Source: Actinopolyspora biskrensis (GTDB taxonomy: Bacteria > Actinomycetota > Actinomycetes > Mycobacteriales > Pseudonocardiaceae). Taken from it: a stretch of 64,000 nt of DNA. The stretch lies in the NCBI RefSeq assembly GCF_013408175.1, contig NZ_JACBYW010000008.1:1-64000 (forward strand), read 5' to 3'. Both the position numbers and the translations under genes were made by a program. Below are positions 52,433 through 60,208 of this stretch, piece after piece; the first letter of the stretch is position 1; each line of letters opens with the position of its first letter. The notes under the pieces were generated by a model that worked only from the letters and a program-made list of their open reading frames with translations, searched no databases and was not told the origin of the DNA.

Positions 52433-53848
52433 TCACACCCACCCGGCCGAACGGGCCACGGCGGCGGTCAGGCTCGTGACCACGATCCCGAGCCCGACCG
52501 GCAGCAGCGTGGCCACGGTCGTCCATTTCAGGCTCCGAGTTTCGTGCCAGATGGTGAGGATGGTGGTGCCGCACGGGTTGTGCAGCAGGCTGAACAGCAT
52601 CAGGTTGACGGCTGTGAGCAAGGTCCAGCCTCCCGCCTGCACGAGCACGGTCCGGGTCTCGGCGGTCCCCAGCTCGAGCAGGACCCCGCTGTCGGCGCCG
52701 AGCAGATCGGGGCCGAGGGTCAGCGTCAGCATCAGGATGGTGGGAACGATGATCTCGTTGGCGGGGATGGCCACGACGTAGGCCAGCAGGATGAGGCCGT
52801 TGAGCCCCATCAGCCATCCCAACGGGGCGAGCAGCGCGGCGAGATGACCGGCCAGGCTCGCCTCGGCGATGGTGACGTTGCTGATCAGCCAGATGGCCGC
52901 CCCCGCGGGGGCGGCCATGGTCACCGCTCTGCGCAGTACTTTCAGGGTGCGATCGATGAGGCTGGTGTAGAGGGTCCGCCAGATCCTGGGCGGCCGGTAC
53001 GGGGGAAGCTCCAGCGAGTACACCGAGGTCTCCCCGCGCAGCACCGTTTTCGACAGCCCCCAGGACACCAGCAGTGTGACCAGCACGCCGAGGAAGGCCA
53101 CGGTCACGACACTGCCCGCGGCGACCACGCCCGCGAAGGCGGGCGGGACCAGTTTTCCGAGGAAGACGGTGCCCATCAGGATGAGCACGGGCCAGCGTCC
53201 GTTGCAGATGCTGAAATTGTTGGTGATGATGGCGATCAGCCGTTCGCGCCGGCTGTCGATGATCCTGGTGGAGGTCACTCCGGCCGCGTTGCAGCCGTAC
53301 CCCATCATCATGGACAGCGCCTGCTTGCCGTGCGCTCCGGACCTCGCGAAGAGTCTGTCCAGGTTGAACGCGACCCTGGGCAGGTACCCGAAGTCCTCGA
53401 GGATCGTGAACAGCGGGAAGAAGATCGCCATGGGCGGCAGCATCACGGCCACGACCCAGGCGGTGGACAGGTACACCCCGTCGACCAGCAGCCCCGTCAG
53501 CCACTCGGGGACGTGCAGCGGAGCCACGAGCCGTGTCAGCCAACCGTGACCGTGTTCGACGAGCAGCGTGGACAGCAGCCCGGAGGGTGCCGCCGCGCCG
53601 GCGATGGTGAACCAGAAAACCCCGAACAGCAGTGCCCCCATGACCACGAATCCCCACACGCGGTGGGTCAGCGCCCTGTCGAGCAGTTTGTCCCAGGTCG
53701 TCCGGGCGGGGGATTCCCGGCGGGAGAGGGTGGTGGAGGTGATGCGGGAGGCTTCGGTGTAGAGGGATTCGACGATTCCGTCCCGGAAGTCGTCGTCCAG
53801 CTCGGCACGCAGGCGTGCGGCCTCGTCGAGGATCGCCGAGCGGTTCAT
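52433..53848 (-). CDS. feoB: Ferrous iron transporter FeoB, C-terminal membrane half
   Basis: A 471-residue membrane protein with the FeoB permease domain: two gate (nucleoside-recognition) modules with VYLSTAWVVAVMLPPMAIFF, MMMGYGCNAAGVTSTRII (conserved Cys), FSICNGRWPVLILMGTVF, and YVVAIPANEIIVPTILML. It forms the Fe(II) channel. FeoB is normally one polypeptide of 700-800 residues; here the G-domain is a separate gene whose stop overlaps this start (ATGA 53845-53848). The N-terminus is a short helical linker. Confidence 0.92.
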   Translation of the reverse strand: MNRSAILDEAARLRAELDDDFRDGIVESLYTEASRITSTTLSRRESPARTTWDKLLDRALTHRVWGFVVMGALLFGVFWFTIAGAAAPSGLLSTLLVEHGHGWLTRLVAPLHVPEWLTGLLVDGVYLSTAWVVAVMLPPMAIFFPLFTILEDFGYLPRVAFNLDRLFARSGAHGKQALSMMMGYGCNAAGVTSTRIIDSRRERLIAIITNNFSICNGRWPVLILMGTVFLGKLVPPAFAGVVAAGSVVTVAFLGVLVTLLVSWGLSKTVLRGETSVYSLELPPYRPPRIWRTLYTSLIDRTLKVLRRAVTMAAPAGAAIWLISNVTIAEASLAGHLAALLAPLGWLMGLNGLILLAYVVAIPANEIIVPTILMLTLTLGPDLLGADSGVLLELGTAETRTVLVQAGGWTLLTAVNLMLFSLLHNPCGTTILTIWHETRSLKWTTVATLLPVGLGIVVTSLTAAVARSAGWV

Positions 53849-54675
53849 GTCGTGTTCCCGTCCGAAGACGCCGCGATCACGGCGGCGGTGGACAGTTCAC
53901 CCAGCGTGCCGTCGGCGACGGCACGCTCGACGCTGGGGTCGCCTTCGAGCAGCCGCAGGGCGATCCACCTGGTGTTGACCACCCCGGGGAACTTCCCTTC
54001 GATCCGTTCGGCGAGGCGGCTCACCGCCTGTTCGACCCGGTTGTCGCGGTGCTGGACCCGCTTGCCTCTGGTGGTGATCGCGCCCGAGGTCACCTGTTCC
54101 ACCGCTTCCAGCAGTTCCGTCATTCCGGTGCCGCGGCGTGCCGTCATCGGGACCACGGGCACCCCCAGTTCCCGGGTCAGGTGCCTGGAGTCCACTGTCA
54201 GCCCGTTGCGCTCGGCTTCGTCGACGAGGTTGAGGGCGCACACCACTCGGTCGGTGATCTGCAGGATCTGCAGGACGAGGTTGAGGTTGCGTTCCAGCCG
54301 TGTCGCGTCGACGACCACCACGGTCACGTCGGGACGTCCGAACAGCAGGAAGTCGCGGGCGATGTCCTCGTCGTGGCTGGTGGACAGCAGCGAGTACGTG
54401 CCGGGCAGATCGACGAGCTTGTAGCGGCGCCGACGGTACTCGAAACTTCCCTCCGCCCTGTCCACGGTTTTGCCCGACCAGTTGCCGACATGCCGGCGTA
54501 GCCCCGTCAGCGCGTTGAACACGGTGCTCTTGCCGGTGTTGGGATTTCCGGCCACCGCGGTGACGATGTCGTGCCCCGCGGGATCCACGCCCAGTTTGCG
54601 CAGGTTGGAGGCGTTGTTGAGCACGCAGTCCCCGCAGGCGGGGGAGGTGTTGCTCGAAGAGTCCGCCGCGGTCAC
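53845..54675 (-). CDS. feoB: Ferrous iron transporter FeoB, separate GTPase half
   Basis: A 276-residue G-domain protein equal to the FeoB N-terminus. G1 is GNPNTGKST (residues 43-51), G2 lies in HVGNWSGKTVDRAEG, G3 is DLPGTYSL, G4 is NLVD in CALNLVDEAERNG, and the GDI-like helical domain follows. A Cys pair (CGDC) is near the N-terminus. It would switch the membrane half. GTG start overlaps the feoA stop (GTGA). With no linker to the membrane part, the two halves must associate non-covalently. Confidence 0.92.
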   Translation of the reverse strand: MTAADSSSNTSPACGDCVLNNASNLRKLGVDPAGHDIVTAVAGNPNTGKSTVFNALTGLRRHVGNWSGKTVDRAEGSFEYRRRRYKLVDLPGTYSLLSTSHDEDIARDFLLFGRPDVTVVVVDATRLERNLNLVLQILQITDRVVCALNLVDEAERNGLTVDSRHLTRELGVPVVPMTARRGTGMTELLEAVEQVTSGAITTRGKRVQHRDNRVEQAVSRLAERIEGKFPGVVNTRWIALRLLEGDPSVERAVADGTLGELSTAAVIAASSDGNTT

Positions 54676-54917
54676 GTCGGATCTCCCTCGGGGAGGTCGA
54701 CGTGGACCAGGTGGGCTTGTCCGCGGCGCAGCACGAGCAGACCGTCCCGCACCCGGTAGGCCGTGGGATCGCCGAGCGGGCTGACGCGGTCGACCGAGAC
54801 CGTGGTGCCGACGAGCAACCCCATGTCCATCAGGCGCCGCCGTTCGGCGCCCTCGAGTTCCAGCGCGGTCACGGTGGCCGTTTGGCCCCGGTGAAGCCGG
54901 TCCAGGGTCGTCGACAT
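54672..54917 (-). CDS. feoA: FeoA small SH3-like protein
   Basis: An 81-residue FeoA: LHRGQTATVTALELEGAERRRLMDMGLLVGTTVSVDRVSPLGDPTAYRVRDG is the SH3-like barrel of the family. FeoA assists the FeoB G-domain. First gene of feoA-feoB(N)-feoB(C), downstream of a GGGTACCC-centred dyad that is probably an iron-regulator site. GGAAG before the ATG. Confidence 0.92.
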   Translation of the reverse strand: MSTTLDRLHRGQTATVTALELEGAERRRLMDMGLLVGTTVSVDRVSPLGDPTAYRVRDGLLVLRRGQAHLVHVDLPEGDPT

Positions 54918-54962
54918 CTTCCGAACCCCCGCGACACCAATCTTACGTCTTGCACAACTGGC

Positions 54963-54982
54963 TTTTTAGGGTACCCGAAAAA
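54963..54982. promoter_or_regulatory. Iron-regulator (IdeR/DtxR-like) operator candidate before feoA
   Basis: A 20-bp dyad TTTTT-A-GGGTACCC-G-AAAAA (54963-54982), 45 bp upstream of feoA. The centre is a perfect 8-bp palindrome and the arms are T5/A5, one mismatch pair aside. It resembles the AT-arm/GC-core design of DtxR/IdeR boxes. The remaining upstream DNA to 55273 shows no gene. Confidence 0.5.
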
Positions 54983-55273
54983 TTTTGTTTCGGCACGCCG
55001 CAAAATGGGGTCGGGTGCTCCGGAGGGACCTCTGCTCCGCTCCGGAGGCGCCTGCTGCCGTGGGCAGTGCTACCGGCGCGGACCTGCAGGCACGTGCGTA
55101 GGACGTCGGAGCCTGCTGTGAACGCGCAGGCCGAGCGGGAGCCGGTGATCGCCCCCGGCGTCGTGGTGTTCACCGGGGGAGGACCGACGCGGCGTTCGCG
55201 CGGGCCGGTCAGCAGTTCGGCGCGGAGTTTCGCCCAGCTCGAGCAGCGGGGCGGTCGCCGTCGCGAGCAGTGG
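54983..55273. other. Intergenic region between feoA and the GT39 gene, no gene seen
   Basis: About 290 bp upstream of feoA. It begins AT-rich (to about 55010), then returns to normal GC. Readings in this stretch are only extensions of antisense frames. It carries the feo promoter and the end of the convergent GT39 gene. Confidence 0.45.
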
Positions 55274-56833
55274 TCACCACAGGCTCATGTGGTGCAACCG
55301 CGGCCACAGCTGCGACCACGGTTCCTTCGGGGCTCCTGCCACCCAGATGCGCATGTCCTCGTAGTAGGTGGCGGCGTCGAGATCGGTCTCGACGGTACCG
55401 ACCTTGCGGACGTCGCCGAACCACTTCTCCAGCTGCTCGCGGTCGGAGCCGAGGTAGACGACGCGCTCGACGTCCTCGCCGGGGCGGTCGAAGTACCAGA
55501 AACCCCGGCTCGGGCTGTATACATCGGACAGACCGTGTTCGGGGCCGAAGTGGTGCAGCGCACTAGCCGACCAGTAGTCGTGGGTGATCACGGCCGTGGG
55601 GACCTCGCCCGGCAGCGAGTGGTACTGCTCGGCGATCTGGGCGGTGATCGGCTCCCAGCCCAGACTGGCCGTGGCCACGACGTTGCCCGGCCGGATCTCC
55701 GAGACCGGGGCGATCGGCAGCGTGTTGATCGCCCCCTGGGAGGCCCAGGCGTAGCTCAGAGCCACCGCGGCCGTCCAACCGCGGAACAGCCAGCGGTAGG
55801 TGCCGGTGGCCGGACGTTGCTGCCACCAGAGCTGCACGACCACGGTGGCGGCGGCGAACAGGACCGCGTAGCAACCGGCCAGGTAGTAGGAGCGCCCGCT
55901 GCTCATCGCGAACAGCGCGGTGAGCGCCACGACGGTGACCCCGATGAACCGGTAGGGACTCAGCTGCCGCCGGAACAGCAGTCCGCACAGCCCCACGACC
56001 GTCAGTGTCCCCCCGATCGGACCGACCTGGGTGAACAGCACGCGCAGGAACGAAGTGACACCTCCGGTCTCGGAGTCGACCACCTCGGCCATCTCCAGCT
56101 GGGGCCAACCGTTGTCGACCTGCCACAGCAGACCGGGCAGGGCGGCCAGCACCGACAGGCCCCCGGCCACCCACAGACCGGGACGCAGCGGCAGCCGACG
56201 TGGTCCGAACAGCACGGCAGCGAGAACCAGCACCAGCCACAGCGCCGGAATGAGCAGTTTGAACTGCAGCGCCACGGCCGTGACCAGCCCGGCGCCGATC
56301 AGCAGCGGATCACCGGACTCGCCCTGCTGGTACTTGCGTGTCCACCGGACCACCAACCACAGGACCCAGGCCCACAGCGCCTGGTCGAACGAGTAGGTGA
56401 CCAGCAGGTGCGCCGACCCCACGAAGTGGGGCGCCAGCATGCAGGCACCGGCGGCGCAGGTCTGCGCGAGGCGTTTTCCGCCGAGTTCGCGGGTGGTCAG
56501 CGCCGCGAAGACGATGTAGCCGATGGTGGCCAGCAGCGACGGGAGACGCAGCGCGACCAGCGAGTCGGGAAACAGCGTCTGCATGGCGCGCGCGACCAGC
56601 GGCACTCCCGGGGGCTGGTCCACGTACCCCGGTGCGGGATGGTCGCCCGCCGCGAGGAAGTACAGCTCGTCGCCGAAATAACCGTACCGGGAGGCGACCA
56701 GCATCCCGACGGCGAAGAAGCCGAGAGCGAGCGCGGTGATCGGCACCCAGGCGAACCGGGGGAGTGAGGTGGGGGCGCGTTGGTCCGCTTCCCGCGGAGT
56801 GGTGCCGACGGGTGCCGGCGGTGCTGTGGACAT
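55274..56833 (-). CDS. GT39 family (PMT/ArnT-like) glycosyltransferase
   Basis: A 519-residue polytopic membrane protein with about 11-13 helices. The N-terminal loop after helix 1 holds the catalytic acidic pattern YGYFGDELYFLAAGDHP (DE), then YVDQPPGVPLVARAMQ as in GT39/ArnT enzymes, and GKRLAQTCAAGACMLAPHF. The C-terminal 130 residues form an external domain (YWSASALHHFGPEHG, GFWYFDRPGEDVERV). It probably moves a sugar from a polyprenyl-phosphate donor to a lipid, protein or wall polymer outside; substrate unknown. ATG 56833, preceded by GGAG. Confidence 0.85.
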   Translation of the reverse strand: MSTAPPAPVGTTPREADQRAPTSLPRFAWVPITALALGFFAVGMLVASRYGYFGDELYFLAAGDHPAPGYVDQPPGVPLVARAMQTLFPDSLVALRLPSLLATIGYIVFAALTTRELGGKRLAQTCAAGACMLAPHFVGSAHLLVTYSFDQALWAWVLWLVVRWTRKYQQGESGDPLLIGAGLVTAVALQFKLLIPALWLVLVLAAVLFGPRRLPLRPGLWVAGGLSVLAALPGLLWQVDNGWPQLEMAEVVDSETGGVTSFLRVLFTQVGPIGGTLTVVGLCGLLFRRQLSPYRFIGVTVVALTALFAMSSGRSYYLAGCYAVLFAAATVVVQLWWQQRPATGTYRWLFRGWTAAVALSYAWASQGAINTLPIAPVSEIRPGNVVATASLGWEPITAQIAEQYHSLPGEVPTAVITHDYWSASALHHFGPEHGLSDVYSPSRGFWYFDRPGEDVERVVYLGSDREQLEKWFGDVRKVGTVETDLDAATYYEDMRIWVAGAPKEPWSQLWPRLHHMSLW

Positions 56834-56927
56834 CACGCTCCGAGTGCCAATTGGTGGACAGCGTCCGATGCGCGGTCCGATACGCGCTGTGCCCCGGGTA
56901 GGTCGCGAGGCGGAAAATCCCCCGGTG

Positions 56928-57413
56928 TCAGCGTTTCTTCGGTGCGGGATCCTTGCGCAGCAGATCGGGCCCGAGGATGCGTCGAACGACGCGGCGAGCC
57001 AGGCTGCGCCGTTTCGGGCGTTCCGCGGTGGGTTCGGCCGCCGTCTCCGGAGTGCGCGCGGATTTTTCCGTGGCAGGCGAGGAGGGCGCCGCTGCCCGGT
57101 GCTCGGTGGGGGTGGCCACGCTCGTTGCCCCGTCCACGGAGCTGTCCTCGGCGGTGGGTGCCGAGGTGGCCGGTTCCGGGTTCAGCTTTTTGGCGAACTC
57201 CGGGGGCTGCTCGCGGATGGCGGGGATGAACGGCTGGGTGACTTCGAGCCGTTCCGCCCACGGTGCCGGGGTCAGCGGTTGGTCCGGAGGGATGAGTTCA
57301 CCCTCGATGCGGGTGGTCAACGGTCCGGCATCGGTCGAGAAGTCATTGTGCGGTTGTCCGGTTGGCGCCAGTGGCTGGAACCAGGGTCGAGCACGGTCGT
57401 CTTGAAGTGTCAT
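56928..57413 (-). CDS. Hypothetical disordered protein, 161 residues
   Basis: A polar protein with Pro, Ala, Glu and Lys/Arg enrichment. The N-terminal part (WFQPLAPTGQPHNDFSTDAG, EVTQPFIPAIREQPPEFAKK) may fold; the middle is low complexity, and the C-terminus is strongly basic (RRSLARRVVRRILGPDLLRK). There is no signal peptide. No family recognised. The ATG at 57413 has no clear ribosome site; upstream frames extend to 57548 without support. Confidence 0.5.
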   Translation of the reverse strand: MTLQDDRARPWFQPLAPTGQPHNDFSTDAGPLTTRIEGELIPPDQPLTPAPWAERLEVTQPFIPAIREQPPEFAKKLNPEPATSAPTAEDSSVDGATSVATPTEHRAAAPSSPATEKSARTPETAAEPTAERPKRRSLARRVVRRILGPDLLRKDPAPKKR

Positions 57414-57720
57414 CCGTATCGACTCGTGATAGGAGCAAACGGCCAGTCCCACCGGAGGGTGAAACCCTTCCGGCGAGACAGAGCCTACCGGTAACGCTCC
57501 GATTAAGCACCACCCGCCACGCCTCCGCGGCGAAACCGTGGAGCACACGGCCGTTCTCCGAATTCGTCACACCTCGGGTGAGCTGCTGCCGACCCCGGCG
57601 AACGGAGACGTGGCACGCGTCTTCCCGAATCCCGCACGGCGCACCGTTATTGTCCTATGTAGTCGGAAAAGCACGTATCGTGATTATCGTGCGCCGTCGC
57701 GGGGTGGTCCCGGGGAGAGG

Positions 57721-58137
57721 TCACGCCGGGGTGGCTATGGCGTCGACTTCGACCAGCTGGTCGTCGTAGCCGAGCAGGCTCACGCCGAGCAGTGTGGCGG
57801 GAGGGGCGTGGGTTCCGAATTCGTCACGTACCGCGTTCCACGTGGTGCGTAGCCGTCCGCGGTCCCGGGTCGCCACGTAGACGGTGCAACGCACCACGTG
57901 GTCGAGGTCGGTTTCGGCCTCGCGCAGGGTCGCCGCCAGATTGCGCACGCACTGCCGGGCCTGTCCCGCGGGATCGTCGACGCACACGGTCGCGCCGTGC
58001 TCGTCCAGCGGGCAGGCCCCGGCCGTGATCACGAGCGGGCCGTTCGTGCGGGCGGCACAGGCGTAGTCCACCGAGCGGCACCCGTGTCGTTCGCTCCGGG
58101 GGAATACCGCGGAGGGGAACGGGGCTCTCCGCGGCAT
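57721..58137 (-). CDS. RidA/YjgF-family protein
   Basis: A 138-residue RidA-like protein: NGPLVITAGACPLDEHG, DPAGQARQCVRNLAATLREA, VVRCTVYVATRDR, ATLLGVSLLGYDDQLVEVDA, with the Arg of RCTVYV and the Glu of VEVDA at the positions of the active cleft. RidA hydrolyses reactive enamine/imine intermediates, but this subgroup is diverse and may do otherwise. Its promoter carries an AT-only palindrome in the spacer. The N-terminal 25 residues look atypical; the true start may be GTG (VDYACAART). Confidence 0.85.
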   Translation of the reverse strand: MPRRAPFPSAVFPRSERHGCRSVDYACAARTNGPLVITAGACPLDEHGATVCVDDPAGQARQCVRNLAATLREAETDLDHVVRCTVYVATRDRGRLRTTWNAVRDEFGTHAPPATLLGVSLLGYDDQLVEVDAIATPA

Positions 58138-58200
58138 CCGGGCAGGGAGAGCCGCAGCGAGCGCGAGGCACCCCCAGAAGCCTCACGATCGCCGCGACCG

Positions 58201-58229
58201 ACTCTATACTTAATATATTAAGCAATCAA
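58201..58229 (-). promoter_or_regulatory. ridA promoter with a palindrome filling the spacer
   Basis: Read on the minus strand: -35 TTGATT (58224-58229), 17-bp spacer, -10 TAGAGT (58201-58206), giving a leader of about 57 bases to the ridA-like start. The spacer holds CTTAATATATTAAG (58209-58222), a perfect 14-bp palindrome made almost only of A/T in high-GC DNA. The position suggests a repressor that locks the promoter; the regulator is not identified, the divergent HTH gene being a candidate. Confidence 0.55.
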
Positions 58230-58339
58230 CATCGTGTAGTCGCCGGGGCGTCCTCCGGGGGACGTTCGGATCGCGGCGTTCCGCGCGCTTTTGTGACCTG
58301 GAGCATGGTCGCACCGTGTTATTCTCGCAGGACCAGGCG

Positions 58340-58861
58340 ATGTCGGCTCGCACAAGCTCTGTTCGAAAGGACATTCGGAAAGTGCGCGCGCGCTATGAGA
58401 ACGCGACGAACGAGTCCAGCACACTGGCCAAGCGGCTGCGCGCACTCTTCGACACCGTGCGTTACCGTGACAGACGCGGAAAATGGAAACCCTACAGCAC
58501 GAAATTCGCGGCTGAGTCGATCAGCGCCGATCCCGAGCACGCGACCACGCTCGGGGCCAACTACCTCGACGGATTGCGCAACGGCAGGCACACCAATCCG
58601 TCCGCGGACGTGCTGCGAGCCATCGCGAAGTTCTTCAACGACCGTCGCCACTCCGAAACCGCGCCGGTGACGGTGGACTACCTGCTCGGCTCGGAAAGCG
58701 ATGCCGACCGTGTCCTGCGGGCGAAACTGCAGGAGCACCGGGTGCGCGCCATAGCCATGCGTGCGGGTGAGCTCGACGCGGGACTGCAGGAGCAGGTGCT
58801 GGACATGCTGGAACTGCTCGACGAACACCCGGAGCAACAACGGGATCAGCGCTCGGACTGA
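58340..58861 (+). CDS. HTH (XRE-like) DNA-binding protein
   Basis: A 173-residue protein with a basic N-terminus (SSVRKDIRKVRARYENATNE), a central HTH-like region (TLAKRLRALFDTVRYRD ... NYLDGLRNGRHTNPSADVLRAIAKFFN), and a helical C-terminal domain (LRAKLQEHRVRAIAMRAGEL, LQEQVLDMLELLDEHPEQ). The style is that of EspR-like and other actinobacterial XRE regulators that dimerise through a C-terminal helix. ATG 58340 is chosen; GTG 58316 is possible. Divergent from ridA, across its promoter palindrome. Confidence 0.75.
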   Translation: MSARTSSVRKDIRKVRARYENATNESSTLAKRLRALFDTVRYRDRRGKWKPYSTKFAAESISADPEHATTLGANYLDGLRNGRHTNPSADVLRAIAKFFNDRRHSETAPVTVDYLLGSESDADRVLRAKLQEHRVRAIAMRAGELDAGLQEQVLDMLELLDEHPEQQRDQRSD

Positions 58862-59148
58862 CCGATGCTTCCCCGCCGCGCTGACGGCGGGCGTGACGAT
58901 TCGGCGCGGCGGCGCCGAAAAGGGCCCCGAGCAGCTAGCGCTGCCGCGGGAGGTTCCGCTCGACAACCACCTACGCCAGGGGAGAGCGGAAAGCCCCGCC
59001 GAGTTCCGGCGGGCGACGAGCGCCGGAACTCGGGGAACGGCGCCGGCGAACTGGCCGAGACCTCCGGCCGGGGACCGGAGGGTCGTCCTTTCGGGATCGC
59101 CGGAACCCGGCCGCGCAGCGTCGGAGGGCCGGGCGATCCCTCCTCCGC
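58862..59148. other. Intergenic region, 287 bp, no gene seen
   Basis: High-GC spacer between convergent HTH and polyprenyl-synthase genes. Readings through it are Arg/Gly/Pro-rich antisense-type frames without a ribosome site. Nothing further could be supported. Confidence 0.45.
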
Positions 59149-60186
59149 TCAGTGGTCGCGCCGGGTGGCCAGCCGCGCCAGCTCGGTCAGTTCGGACACG
59201 GCGGCCCCTTCGAGGCCTCCGTCGAGCTCGTTCAGGGCCACGCCCAGCAGCCGGTCGGCCTCATCGAGGCTGAACCGTCTGCCACCGGCACGTTCGACCA
59301 GGTTCGCCGCGTGTTGCACCTCCTGTTCGGACAGTGCTCGATCGTTCCGGTAGAGCTCGTTCAACTCCTCGGCCGCGGGAGTGTCCGAATGCAACGCGGC
59401 CAGTATCGGGAGTGTCTTCTTGCGGGACCGCAGATCCGAGTGAATCGGCTTGCCCGTCACCGATGGATCTCCCCAGATCCCCAGGAGATCGTCGACGTGT
59501 TGGAAGGCCAGCCCGATACACCGGCCGAACCGGCCGAGCCTGCTCACCTGCTGCTCGGTTCCTCCGCCGAAAGAAGCTCCCAACGCACAGGCACAACCGA
59601 GCAGAGCACCGGTTTTGGCCTCGGCCATGTCCACGCACTCGTCCACGGCGACGTACCGACGCTGCTCGAACTCCATGTCCGTGCTCTGACCGTGGATGAG
59701 CGTGTGCACGGTCCTGCTGAGGTCACGGGCCGCTTCCACGGCCACCGGGCTCTCGCTGGTCACCAGCACTTCTGTCGCGGCCGTGAGCATCGCGTCACCG
59801 GCGAGGATCGCCGCACCCGTCCCGAAAACCGCCCAGGCGCTGGGCCGGTGCCTCCGCGTCTCGTCCCCGTCGATGACATCGTCGTGCAGCAGCGAGAAGT
59901 TGTGCACGAGCTCCACGGCGACCGCGGCGGGCACGGCCGCCTCGGCCGAACCTCCCACGGACTGCGCCGCGGACAGCACCAAGGCAGGGCGCAGCGCTTT
60001 TCCGCCCCGGACCTCGTGCGGAGCGCCCTGCTCGTCGCACCAGCCGAGGTGGTAGGCGGCAACGGCGCGTGCCTCGTCGGGAAGCCGTTCCACCGAGGCC
60101 CGCAGGGCGGGGTGCGTCAGAGCACGGCTGTGCTCCAGCGTGTCGCGGGAGGGCCCCGCGTTGTCCCTTGAGTCGACGAGAGTCAC
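59149..60186 (-). CDS. Polyprenyl diphosphate synthase (encapsulin operon)
   Basis: A 345-residue trans-prenyltransferase with both Asp-rich motifs: LLHDDVIDGDETRRHRPS (first, DDVID at residues 102-106) and GLAFQHVDDLLGIWGDPS (second, DDLLG). The Lys-Arg before the first (GGKALRP) and KTGALLGCACALG are also typical. The residue pattern before FARM (NFSLL) suggests a C10-C20 product; I cannot fix the length. It probably makes the precursor for the terpene cyclase upstream. The first about 25 residues (VTLVDSRDNAGPSRDTLEHS) are disordered-looking and may be a shell-targeting peptide. It starts 23 bp after the encapsulin stop. Confidence 0.9.
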   Translation of the reverse strand: MTLVDSRDNAGPSRDTLEHSRALTHPALRASVERLPDEARAVAAYHLGWCDEQGAPHEVRGGKALRPALVLSAAQSVGGSAEAAVPAAVAVELVHNFSLLHDDVIDGDETRRHRPSAWAVFGTGAAILAGDAMLTAATEVLVTSESPVAVEAARDLSRTVHTLIHGQSTDMEFEQRRYVAVDECVDMAEAKTGALLGCACALGASFGGGTEQQVSRLGRFGRCIGLAFQHVDDLLGIWGDPSVTGKPIHSDLRSRKKTLPILAALHSDTPAAEELNELYRNDRALSEQEVQHAANLVERAGGRRFSLDEADRLLGVALNELDGGLEGAAVSELTELARLATRRDH

Positions 60187-60208
60187 TGACAACAGTCCTT
60201 TCCCCGCT

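Noticed and set aside
54950-56767. 605-codon plus-strand frame opposite the GT39 gene
   Set aside because: Gln/His/Arg-rich antisense shadow of a clear membrane glycosyltransferase.
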